The position numbers and the translations under genes were made by a program. A model generated the notes under the pieces. That model searched no databases. It was not told the DNA's origin and saw only the letters and a list, made by a program, of their open reading frames with translations. This document shows positions 1 to 5,994 of a DNA stretch of 7,427 bases, one piece after another. The DNA comes from JAGLCY01 sp965369705 (GTDB lineage: Bacteria; Krumholzibacteriota; Krumholzibacteriia; LZORAL124-64-63). Where the stretch lies: contig CBDURF010000167.1 of the NCBI GenBank assembly GCA_965369705.1, positions 1 through 7,427 of the forward strand. Reading direction: 5' to 3'. Numbering within the stretch: position 1 is the first letter of the stretch; each line of letters begins with the position of its first letter.

Positions 1-407
1 TGAAAAATATGAGGCTCGGCCTGCAAGCCGAAATGCCAATAGGAATATGAAAACAGTAGGCACCCCGCGAGAGCGGCAGCCAAGGATCCAGGCAGGCGCA
101 ACGAGCGCGCAAGCAACAGGAACAGCAGCCAGGCACCGGTCAAAGCAGCGGTAACGCTCAACCAGCGCAGCAAAAAAATGGGATTATATGGCGGTTTCAC
201 CGCCCGGCCGAAATCCGCGGCCATCCACTCGATGCCGCCCCAGGCCAGGTGGCCGGCATCGGTAGACTGAACGAGGTCCTTGTGCAGACCGGCGCACGCG
301 TAGATCACCGCATCGCACTCGAACACCCGCGCCGGAAAAACCACGAACAGGATCGAGGCCAAAATGAGGATTCCGACCATGCCGAGGGTGCCGTTTTGCC
401 GTGTCAT
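1..407 (-). CDS. Partial multi-pass membrane protein, probable GT-C type glycosyltransferase (N-terminus only)
   Basis: The frame is open from an ATG at 407 to the window edge, giving 135 residues with no stop. The start is firm: an in-frame TAA directly precedes the ATG, and AAGGGAG lies four bases upstream. The protein begins MTRQNGTLGMVG. Hydrophobic segments lie near residues 9-26, 77-100 and 107-122, separated by a loop (27-76) rich in charged and aromatic residues, with an acidic residue at D32 and an HLAWGG stretch at 53-58. A short N-terminal helix, a long first loop carrying an acidic residue, and a later YSYWHFGLQAE segment (121-131) resemble GT-C fold enzymes (PMT/ArnT or DUF2723-like) that transfer sugars from polyprenyl-phosphate donors on the outer face of the membrane. 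The family is inferred; only the membrane topology is directly visible. A weak possible promoter (TTGAAG at 482-487, TAGACT at 458-463) lies upstream. No terminator separates the gene from tRNA-Gly, so read-through from the tRNA is possible. Confidence 0.72.
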   Translation of the reverse strand, partial: MTRQNGTLGMVGILILASILFVVFPARVFECDAVIYACAGLHKDLVQSTDAGHLAWGGIEWMAADFGRAVKPPYNPIFLLRWLSVTAALTGAWLLFLLLARSLRLPGSLAAALAGCLLFSYSYWHFGLQAEPHIF

Positions 408-537
408 TTAACTCCCTTGGTGAATAAACCGGGCAGTGGGACCAGCTCACGAGCATGAGTCTAGCATGGCCGGGTATTCATCTTCAACTGGTTGGGACCG
501 AGGGAGGAATCAAGAGGGTACATTGAACATATTTAAC

Positions 538-613
538 TGGAGCGGGCTACCGGGTTCGAACCGGCGACCCTCAGCTTGGGAAGCTGATGCTCTACCAACT
601 GAGCTAAGCCCGC
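538..613 (-). tRNA. tRNA-Gly (anticodon CCC)
   Basis: A complete cloverleaf can be folded on the minus strand. The acceptor stem GCGGGCT pairs with AGCCCGC. The D arm is GCTC/GAGC. The anticodon stem TCAGC/GCTGA encloses the loop TTCCCAA, placing anticodon CCC at 580-578. The variable loop is GGGTC, and the T arm GCCGG-TTCGAAC-CCGGT contains one G-U pair. The discriminator base is U, as is usual for bacterial tRNA-Gly, and CCA is encoded at 540-538. The tRNA reads GGG glycine codons. It is transcribed divergently from the DUF512 gene. No U-rich terminator is visible after it. Confidence 0.97.
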
Positions 614-635
614 TCCGATTCGGGTCAGGTTACGA

Positions 636-664
636 AACCTAAATCTCCCCCGCGGGGATGTCAA
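636..664 (-). promoter_or_regulatory. Sigma70-type promoter for tRNA-Gly
   Basis: On the minus strand a perfect -35 hexamer TTGACA (664-659) is followed by a 17-base spacer and a weak -10 TAGGTT (641-636). Transcription would start near 629, about 15 bases before the mature tRNA 5' end, a normal tRNA leader length. The spacer contains a perfect 10-bp palindrome CCCCGCGGGG at 648-657. Confidence 0.65.
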
Positions 665-742
665 CTTTCCAGGTCCGGGGTCGGACAACGGAATTGGCCT
701 CAGGCGTTGCGCCCAACCCCCTGCCGTGTTTACTTTTGTCCC

Positions 743-2164
743 ATGATCATGCTCATCAGGCCATTCCCAGCGCCCTTGGACACCCTGTTCGAGTGGCGGA
801 CCGGCGACCACATCACGCATCTCGATGGTCGGCCCATCGAGGACATCCTCGACCTGTACTACTATACCCCCGAAGACAAGGTCACCACCCTGAACATCCA
901 GCGCAAGACCGGCGAGATGGTGCGCGTGGAAATGGACCCCGCGGACATCGACGCGGTCACCGGCTGTTTCGCGCCCATGGAGTTCAAGACCTGCGCCTGC
1001 GACTGCGTCTTCTGTTTCATCGACCAGAATCCGAAGGGCATGCGCGACCAGATCTACGTCAAGGACGAGGACTACCGTTTCAGCTTCCTGTACGGCAACT
1101 ACATCACCCTGACCAGCCTGGGGAAGAGGGGCCTGAAACGAATCATCGAGCAGAAGATGAGCCCGCTCTACGTGTCGGTGCACGCCACGGATATCGACGT
1201 GCGCACCCGCATGCTGGGCATCAAGCGCAGGATCGACGTGATGGCCATCCTTCGCGAACTTGCCGAGGCCGGCATCGAGATCCACACCCAGGTCGTTCTC
1301 TGCCCGGGTTGGAACGAAGGGCCGATCCTCGCCAAGACCTTCCGCGATCTGCTCGCTCTCGGTACTTCCGCCGAAGATGACGAGAGCCCCTTCACCGCCG
1401 TCTGCGACCGTGGCCACGGCTACGATGGAGCCCATGAACTTCCGGAATTCAGCGGGATGAAAGACCGGAATGATGGGATACGAGGCGGGGTGAAATCACT
1501 GGCCATCGTGCCGGTGGGCCTCAGCGCCCACCGCAAGGGTCTGACCAGCCTCGATCCCGTGAGCCCGGAACTCGCCGCCGAGACCATCGCCCAGGTGACC
1601 GACTGGCAGGAAGAGGCCAAACAGGAACTTGGCTATTCCTTCGTCTACCTCAGCGACGAATTCTACCTGCTGGCCGACCGGCCTTTCCCGTCCGCCGAGC
1701 GATACGACGGTTTCTGGCAGATCGACAACGCCATCGGCCTTTGCGTTCGTCTGAAGGACACCTGGCGCGAAGAACTGGAATGGGCCGCCGAGGATGACGA
1801 CCTGCCGCTGCAGCCATTGACGGTCCTGACCGGCGAACTGGCGGCCAAGGCCTGGCGGCGTGAATTCACTCCGGTTCTGGCGGCGACCGACGCGGCTCCC
1901 GTGGAAGTGATGGGTGTGGAAAATCGTTTCTACGGCAATTCCGTCACGGTGGCGGGTCTGCTGTCCGGCCAGGATCTGCGCCGCGCCCTGCTTGACCTGC
2001 CGCCCGAGCCGAAGCGGACGGTGATCCTTTCCCCGCGTGTTTTGAACAGCGACGAATTGACCCTCGACGGCATGAAACTGGAGGACATCGCCCGTGACCA
2101 ACCTCACACGGTCGTTGTGGGCGAGGAAGACGGCTTCATTGATTTCTGGCGGAAACTGGGCTAG
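743..2164 (+). CDS. DUF512 / PDZ-like radical SAM family protein
   Basis: This is a 473-residue predicted cytosolic Fe-S enzyme of unknown reaction. Residues 1-65 form a PDZ-like segment (GDHITHLDGRPIEDILDLYYY). The radical SAM cluster motif CxxxCxxC is C84, C88, C91, with an extra C86, followed by FIDQNPKGMRDQIYVKDEDYRFSFL. Next come VSVHATD, IHTQVVLCPGWNEG and AIVPVGLSAHRKGL, all typical of the family. The C-terminal half is the DUF512 domain, ending NRFYGNSVTVAGLLSGQDL and an ILSPRVLNSDE-like segment. Residues about 207-249 form an insertion absent from the family members I remember. The ATG at 743 is chosen over an in-frame TTG at 707 because family homology starts here; a second ATG at 749 is equally possible. 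No Shine-Dalgarno is visible, and a TTTACT -10-like hexamer at 729-734 would give an almost leaderless mRNA. The gene leads the der-plsY-gpsA cluster. A small dyad GAAACT/AGTTTC (2152-2168) spans the stop codon but lacks a U tract. Confidence 0.93.
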   Translation: MIMLIRPFPAPLDTLFEWRTGDHITHLDGRPIEDILDLYYYTPEDKVTTLNIQRKTGEMVRVEMDPADIDAVTGCFAPMEFKTCACDCVFCFIDQNPKGMRDQIYVKDEDYRFSFLYGNYITLTSLGKRGLKRIIEQKMSPLYVSVHATDIDVRTRMLGIKRRIDVMAILRELAEAGIEIHTQVVLCPGWNEGPILAKTFRDLLALGTSAEDDESPFTAVCDRGHGYDGAHELPEFSGMKDRNDGIRGGVKSLAIVPVGLSAHRKGLTSLDPVSPELAAETIAQVTDWQEEAKQELGYSFVYLSDEFYLLADRPFPSAERYDGFWQIDNAIGLCVRLKDTWREELEWAAEDDDLPLQPLTVLTGELAAKAWRREFTPVLAATDAAPVEVMGVENRFYGNSVTVAGLLSGQDLRRALLDLPPEPKRTVILSPRVLNSDELTLDGMKLEDIARDQPHTVVVGEEDGFIDFWRKLG

Positions 2165-2173
2165 TTTCACTCC

Positions 2174-2213
2174 TGCCGAACCGGCCGCCGCTGGTCAATG
2201 GACCGGCCCGGCA
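2174..2213 (+). other. GC-rich two-tier hairpin between the DUF512 gene and der
   Basis: An outer stem TGCCG (2174-2178) with CGGCA (2209-2213) encloses an inner hairpin GCTGGTC (2190-2196), loop AATG, GACCGGC (2201-2207), which has one G-U pair. No U tract follows, so it is not an intrinsic terminator. It lies in the leader just before the 11-bp repeats and the der ribosome binding site. Its role is unknown; it could stabilise or attenuate the der message. Confidence 0.4.
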
Positions 2214-2219
2214 AACACT

Positions 2220-2263
2220 CCTCATCAAGAATTCATCAGGAATTCATCAGGAACCCATCAGGA
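2220..2263 (+). repeat. Four tandem 11-bp repeats carrying the der Shine-Dalgarno
   Basis: The units are CCTCATCAAGA (2220-2230), ATTCATCAGGA (2231-2241), ATTCATCAGGA (2242-2252) and ACCCATCAGGA (2253-2263). The middle two are identical and the outer two differ at two or three positions. Each of the last three ends in the Shine-Dalgarno core AGGA, and the final copy, extended to AGGAG, is the der ribosome binding site six bases before the TTG start. Confidence 0.9.
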
Positions 2264-2270
2264 GAACGCC

Positions 2271-3584
2271 TTGTCTCTGCGCACGGTCGCCATCGTCGGA
2301 CGCCCCAACGTGGGCAAATCGACCCTTTTCAACCGGATCATCGGTGAGAGACGATCGGTCGTGCACGAGACCCCCGGCGTGACCCGCGACCGGATCACCG
2401 AGACGACCGATTGGGCGGGACACCCGTTCATCCTCCTGGATACCGGCGGCATCATCCCCTTCGGGGAAACCGTTTCCGAATTCGACAGCGTGGTAACCGA
2501 AATCGCCCGGATGGCCATCGACGACGCCGATCTGGTGCTCCTGATGGTGGACGGCAAGGTGGGGCCCATGGCCTGGGACCAGTCCATCGCCAAGGATCTG
2601 CGCAAGAAGGGCAAACCGGTGGTCCTGTGCGTCAACAAGCTGGAGAAGGAGGCCGACCAACTCGCCCTCCACGAGTTCTACAGCCTGGGCCTGGGAGATC
2701 CCGTCGGGATCAGCGCCCTGCACGGTTACGGGGTAGGGGATCTGCTCGACGTGGTGATCGAGGGATTTCCCGCGCAGACCGTCGAGACGCCCTGTGACTG
2801 CCGGGTCGCCATTCTGGGACGCCCCAACGTGGGCAAGTCGTCGCTGCTGAACATCCTGACCGGTCGCCAGGACGCTCTGGTCAGCGAAATCTCCGGCACC
2901 ACTCGAGACTCGGTGCACACCGACCTCAAGTGGCACGGCAAGACCATCCGTCTGATCGACACCGCGGGCCTCCGCCGCAAGTCCAAGGTCAGGGAGGCGG
3001 TCGAGGTCTTCAGCAACATGCGCACGATTCGCGCCCTGGAGCAGTGCGACGTGGCCGTCTTCATCGTGGATGCCTCCTGCGGCTCGGTGAGCCAGGATGC
3101 AAAGATCGCCGGGATGATCCACGACGCCGGCAAGGGCGTCCTCGTGGTGTTCAACAAGTGGGATCTCATCTCAGCCAAGGTCACCAATACCCACCGGGAG
3201 TACTGGGAGGAATTCTGCCGCGACGTGCCCTTCCTGCCCTACGCACCCTGGTTCATGGTCAGCGCCGAAACGCGCCAGCGCACGGGCAAGATCATGGAAA
3301 AGGTTTGGGAAGTTCATGAAAACCGACAGAAACGTGTTCCCACCAGCCAGTTGAACGATTTTCTTGAGAAAGTGGTTCGGATCCAGAACCCGCGGGCCCA
3401 CAGCGGGGGCCTGGGCAAGATCTACTACGTGACCCAGGCAGACCGGGAGCCGCCCACTTTCGTTATGTCGGTCAACGAACCCAAATTCTTCGCTCGCAAT
3501 TATTTGCGCTATATCAATAATCAATTGCGCAAGGAATACGGCTTTACCGGCAGCCGGATCTTTGTCAAAATGAAAAAACATTAA
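2271..3584 (+). CDS. der: Ribosome-assembly GTPase Der (EngA)
   Basis: Der has two tandem GTPase domains and a KH-like domain, and acts in maturation of the large ribosomal subunit. This copy has 437 residues, the usual compact length. Domain 1 has the P-loop GRPNVGKST (10-18), switch-II DTGG (57-60) and NKLE (122-125). Domain 2 has GRPNVGKSS (183-191), DTAG (230-233) followed by LRRKSKVREAVE, and NKWD (295-298). The KH-like C-terminus ends FARNYLRYINNQLRKEYGFTGSRIFVKMKKH, given here from residue 407. The start is TTG at 2271: AGGAG at 2260-2264 has a six-base spacing, and the protein then begins directly before the first P-loop strand (SLRTVAIVGRPNVGKST). The frame is also open upstream to a GTG at 2094, but that extension overlaps the DUF512 coding end and has no family homology. 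NKLE in place of NKxD in domain 1 is common among Der proteins. Expression is probably shared with the gene upstream; a weak extra promoter (TTGATT 2139-2144, TAGTTT 2162-2167, 17-base spacer) is possible. Confidence 0.97.
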   Translation: MSLRTVAIVGRPNVGKSTLFNRIIGERRSVVHETPGVTRDRITETTDWAGHPFILLDTGGIIPFGETVSEFDSVVTEIARMAIDDADLVLLMVDGKVGPMAWDQSIAKDLRKKGKPVVLCVNKLEKEADQLALHEFYSLGLGDPVGISALHGYGVGDLLDVVIEGFPAQTVETPCDCRVAILGRPNVGKSSLLNILTGRQDALVSEISGTTRDSVHTDLKWHGKTIRLIDTAGLRRKSKVREAVEVFSNMRTIRALEQCDVAVFIVDASCGSVSQDAKIAGMIHDAGKGVLVVFNKWDLISAKVTNTHREYWEEFCRDVPFLPYAPWFMVSAETRQRTGKIMEKVWEVHENRQKRVPTSQLNDFLEKVVRIQNPRAHSGGLGKIYYVTQADREPPTFVMSVNEPKFFARNYLRYINNQLRKEYGFTGSRIFVKMKKH

Positions 3585-3636
3585 CGGGCCGCCCACCCGA
3601 GGCCTGACCCGACACACCTCAACGAAAATTTGGCCC

Positions 3637-4311
3637 ATGTTATTGATCCTATTTTTGATCCTCGCTTTCTGCCTGGGATCGATACCCTTCAGCTTCATCA
3701 TCGGCAAGAAGGTCAAGGGCATCGATCTGCGTCAATACGGCAGTGGCAACCTGGGGGCGACCAACGTCTTCCGGACCCTGGGTTCGGGCTGGGGCGGCCT
3801 CTGCCTGTTCCTGGACATGGCCAAGGGAGCCGCCGCGGTGGGTCTGATGACCTGGCTGGTCAGCACCTGGCCCGAGGGTCAGGCGACCCCCTTCCACATC
3901 ACGCCTGACCTCTTTAGGATTTTCGCCGGCGGCGTGGCCGCCCTGGGCCACACCTTCAGTCCTTTCGTCAATTTTCACGGTGGCAAGGGCGTGGCCACCA
4001 CGGCCGGGGCCTTCGCCGTCCTGGCGCCTCTGGCCATCTTGGTTGCCGTCGCAGCCTTCCTCTCGATGTTCCTGGTCACCCGCATCGTTTCGGTGGGCAG
4101 CCTCGCGGCCGCGGCCATCCTGCCCTGGGCCGTGGTTTTCTTCGAATGGCGATCCCTGGAAACATCCAAGACGATCATCGTTTTCGTCTTCATCATCTGC
4201 GGGTGGGTGATCTTCAAGCACCGGGCCAACATCGCCCGCCTGCGGGACGGTACCGAGGGACAGACCGCACCGAACAACGGGCAGGAAAGCAGCGAAAGAG
4301 GGGGGGACTGA
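3637..4311 (+). CDS. plsY: Glycerol-3-phosphate acyltransferase PlsY
   Basis: PlsY is an inner-membrane enzyme that transfers an acyl group from acyl-phosphate to sn-glycerol 3-phosphate, giving lysophosphatidic acid. This copy has 224 residues, slightly longer than the usual 190-210. The N-terminal helix leads into GSIPFSFIIGKKVKGIDLRQ, followed by the signature GSGNLGATNVFR (35-46), a second helix, a somewhat long loop (about 75-95), the second signature HTFSPFVNFHGGKGVAT (105-121), and further helices to about residue 195. The hydrophilic tail of about 27 residues ends ESSERGGD. The start ATG at 3637 gives the usual hydrophobic N-terminus, but no convincing Shine-Dalgarno precedes it (AATTTGGCCC). 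It lies 52 bases after der and one base before gpsA, whose product is its substrate. A G7 tract at 4300-4306 inside its last codons also serves as the gpsA ribosome binding site. Confidence 0.96.
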   Translation: MLLILFLILAFCLGSIPFSFIIGKKVKGIDLRQYGSGNLGATNVFRTLGSGWGGLCLFLDMAKGAAAVGLMTWLVSTWPEGQATPFHITPDLFRIFAGGVAALGHTFSPFVNFHGGKGVATTAGAFAVLAPLAILVAVAAFLSMFLVTRIVSVGSLAAAAILPWAVVFFEWRSLETSKTIIVFVFIICGWVIFKHRANIARLRDGTEGQTAPNNGQESSERGGD

Positions 4312-4312
4312 G

Positions 4313-5332
4313 ATGAAAGCCGCGATCCTTGGCACCGGCAGTTGGGCCTCTGCCTTCGGCCGCCACCTTTGCCACAAGTGGGAGCGCGTTGTCTTGTGGG
4401 GCATCGATGCCCGACAGGTGGACAGCATAAACACCACCGGCACCAATCCCGACTACTTGGGCGATGTCACCCTGCCGCCAAACATGCGAGGCACCCTTGA
4501 TCTCGACGACGCCCTGAACAATGCCGAGGTCCTGTTCGTCTGCGTACCCAGCCAGGCGGTCCGTGAAGTGATCGCCAAGGCCGCCAAGAGTCCCAGTTTC
4601 GGTGCCGGCGTCCCGGTGATCAACATGGCCAAGGGCTTCGAAGTCACCACGCTCGAACGTCTCAGCGAAGTCATCGAGGACGAACTTTCCCAGGCCGGAT
4701 GCCGGGACGAACACCCCGTGGCCGTCCTGCTGGGTCCCAGCCACGCCGAGGAAGTGGCGGACGAGCAACCCACCGCCGTGGTACTGGCCGGCCAATCTGG
4801 AACCGACTGGTCCCCCTGGCAGAACCGGATCGCCGGGCCTTTCTTCCGCGTGTACACCAACGACGACATGGCCGGCGTGGAAATCGCCTCGGGATTCAAG
4901 AACATCATCGCCCTGGCCATGGGCATGGCCGACGGTCTCGGAGCGGGGGACAACACCCGCGGCACCCTGATGACCCGCGGCATGATCGAATTGTCCCGCC
5001 TGGGCATAGCCTTGGGCGGCAAGAAGGAAACCTTCTTCGGACTGGCCGGTATCGGCGATATGATAACCACCTGCATCAGCCGCCATTCCCGCAATCGCAA
5101 CTTCGGCGAAGCGGTCACCAAGGGTGAAAAATCACCCCAGGAAATCCTGGAGGGGACCATCCAGGTGGTCGAAGGAGTCCACATGGCCAAGGCTGCCTTG
5201 AAGTTGAGTGAGAAGCTGAATGTCGAACTTCCTATTACCAAACAGGTTCACGATGTGTTATTCTCCGGTAAACCGCCGCGGCAGGCCATGCGCGAACTGA
5301 TGGAAAGGCAACTGCGGCCCGAACTTGACTGA
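4313..5332 (+). CDS. gpsA: Glycerol-3-phosphate dehydrogenase [NAD(P)+] GpsA
   Basis: GpsA is a cytosolic enzyme that reduces dihydroxyacetone phosphate to sn-glycerol 3-phosphate for phospholipid synthesis. The 339 residues match the family length. The N-terminal Rossmann motif is GTGSWASAFG (7-16), a variant of the usual GxGxWGTA. The nucleotide domain continues through LFVCVPSQAVREV and INMAKGFE, with conserved K107. GPSHAEEV follows. The C-terminal helical domain has GFKNIIALAMGMADGLGAGDNTRG with likely catalytic K196, and GLAGIGDMITTCISRHSRNRNFG, which is the dihydroxyacetone-phosphate binding and sugar-phosphate signature. The ATG at 4313 begins one base after the plsY stop and is preceded by a purine-rich GAGGGGGGGA stretch as Shine-Dalgarno, so translational coupling with plsY is likely. 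Channelling glycerol 3-phosphate to the neighbouring PlsY is a reasonable inference from the pairing. Confidence 0.97.
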   Translation: MKAAILGTGSWASAFGRHLCHKWERVVLWGIDARQVDSINTTGTNPDYLGDVTLPPNMRGTLDLDDALNNAEVLFVCVPSQAVREVIAKAAKSPSFGAGVPVINMAKGFEVTTLERLSEVIEDELSQAGCRDEHPVAVLLGPSHAEEVADEQPTAVVLAGQSGTDWSPWQNRIAGPFFRVYTNDDMAGVEIASGFKNIIALAMGMADGLGAGDNTRGTLMTRGMIELSRLGIALGGKKETFFGLAGIGDMITTCISRHSRNRNFGEAVTKGEKSPQEILEGTIQVVEGVHMAKAALKLSEKLNVELPITKQVHDVLFSGKPPRQAMRELMERQLRPELD

Positions 5333-5353
5333 TTATCCGGAGTGAACGGAACC

Positions 5354-5797
5354 ATGGCCAAGAAAAAGAAGGAAATTCCCAGCAAGCTCTATTACTCCAT
5401 CAGCGAGGTGGCGGATCTCACCGGGATCAAGGCCCACGTCCTGCGCTACTGGGAGAGCGAATTTCCCACCCTCAAACCCCGCAAGACCCGCACCGGGGCC
5501 CGGCGCTACCGGCAGCCGGACATCGACGAGATCCTGGCCATCAAGGCCCTGCTGTACGACGCGGGCTTCAAGATCGCCGGAGCGATCAAGATGCGCCGCC
5601 AGGCCAAGAAGGACACGGCCAGGAACAAGGCTGAAGGCGTTCCCCAGATGAACATCCAGTTCGACGGCATGACCGAGGCGGACCGTCTGGACTTGTTGAA
5701 GAAGGAACTGGGGGAGTTGCTGGAAATGGTCAAGGCCCTCCAGACAGATGGCTCCTCCGCCAAATCGGCCCCGAAGAAGATGAGTGGAACCGGCTGA
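5354..5797 (+). CDS. MerR-family transcriptional regulator
   Basis: This is a 147-residue DNA-binding protein. After a basic leader (MAKKKKEIPSK), residues 12-80 form a MerR winged helix-turn-helix: YYSISEVADLTGIKAHVLRYWESEF, then the wing PRKTRTGARRYRQPDIDEI and KALLYDAGFKIAGAIKMRR. A linker leads to a short amphipathic, probably coiled-coil dimerisation helix (about 115-135, LDLLKKELGELLEMVKALQ) and a polar tail. There is no effector domain and no metal-binding cysteine, so this is the short MerR type and its target cannot be read from sequence. The ATG at 5354 is preferred over an in-frame GTG at 5342 because GGAGTGA at 5339-5345 is a good Shine-Dalgarno eight bases before it. It follows gpsA by 21 bases and is probably co-transcribed. 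A similar short MerR gene sits beside tRNA-Pro in many Proteobacteria (after ihfA), as I recall. A small GGCTGAAGCC dyad at its stop has no U tract. Confidence 0.93.
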   Translation: MAKKKKEIPSKLYYSISEVADLTGIKAHVLRYWESEFPTLKPRKTRTGARRYRQPDIDEILAIKALLYDAGFKIAGAIKMRRQAKKDTARNKAEGVPQMNIQFDGMTEADRLDLLKKELGELLEMVKALQTDGSSAKSAPKKMSGTG

Positions 5798-5815
5798 AGC
5801 CCGCCTGATTGTTTC

Positions 5816-5844
5816 TTGTCCAATGGCCGGAGGCGTATTAAATT
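5816..5844 (+). promoter_or_regulatory. Candidate promoter for tRNA-Pro
   Basis: TTGTCC (5816-5821) lies 17 bases before TAAATT (5839-5844); TTAAAT with a 16-base spacer is an alternative. Each hexamer matches the sigma70 consensus at four of six positions. The AT-rich patch stands out against GC-rich surroundings. The start would be near 5851, about 47 bases before the mature tRNA. Confidence 0.42.
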
Positions 5845-5897
5845 GTGCCGGCAGCGATATTCCCCCGCCGGCGAAAGAGGTCGGCAGGTTTTAAGGT

Positions 5898-5974
5898 CGG
5901 GACGTGGCGCAGTCCGGTAGCGCACTTGCATGGGGGGCAAGGGGTCGCGAGTTCAAATCTCGCCGTCCCGACCA
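5898..5974 (+). tRNA. tRNA-Pro (anticodon GGG)
   Basis: A full 77-base cloverleaf with encoded CCA. The acceptor stem CGGGACG pairs with CGTCCCG and has the C1-G72 pair typical of bacterial tRNA-Pro. The D arm is GCGC/GCGC. The anticodon stem CTTGC/GCAAG has loop ATGGGGG, with anticodon GGG at 5932-5934 and G37. The T arm is GCGAG-TTCAAAT-CTCGC. The discriminator is A, followed by CCA at 5972-5974. It reads CCC and CCU proline codons. It lies downstream of the MerR gene in the same direction and is followed at once by an intrinsic terminator. Confidence 0.97.
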
Positions 5975-5994
5975 GATTTATTTTATGCACCTAT

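Noticed and set aside
533..1435. A 300-codon open frame on the minus strand
   Set aside because: It runs antisense through tRNA-Gly and the well-supported DUF512 gene, and its translation has no recognisable domain; it is a GC-rich shadow frame.
2220..2263. The 11-bp repeats as a CRISPR array or integration iterons
   Set aside because: The units are contiguous with no spacers, there are only four, and no cas or replication gene is nearby.
2094..2270. Upstream extension of der to a GTG at 2094
   Set aside because: It overlaps the DUF512 coding end, includes the tandem repeats, and adds residues without homology, while TTG 2271 has a strong Shine-Dalgarno and begins at the family N-terminus.
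2634..2645. NKLE instead of NKxD in the first Der GTPase domain, as a possible loss of guanine specificity
   Set aside because: An acidic Glu at this position is common in the first domain of Der proteins, so this is normal variation.
3649..4446. Long minus-strand open frame opposite plsY and the gpsA start
   Set aside because: Both plus-strand genes have clear family signatures; the antisense translation is low-complexity and Gly/Asp/Arg-rich, typical of a shadow. The same applies to the minus frames opposite der and gpsA.
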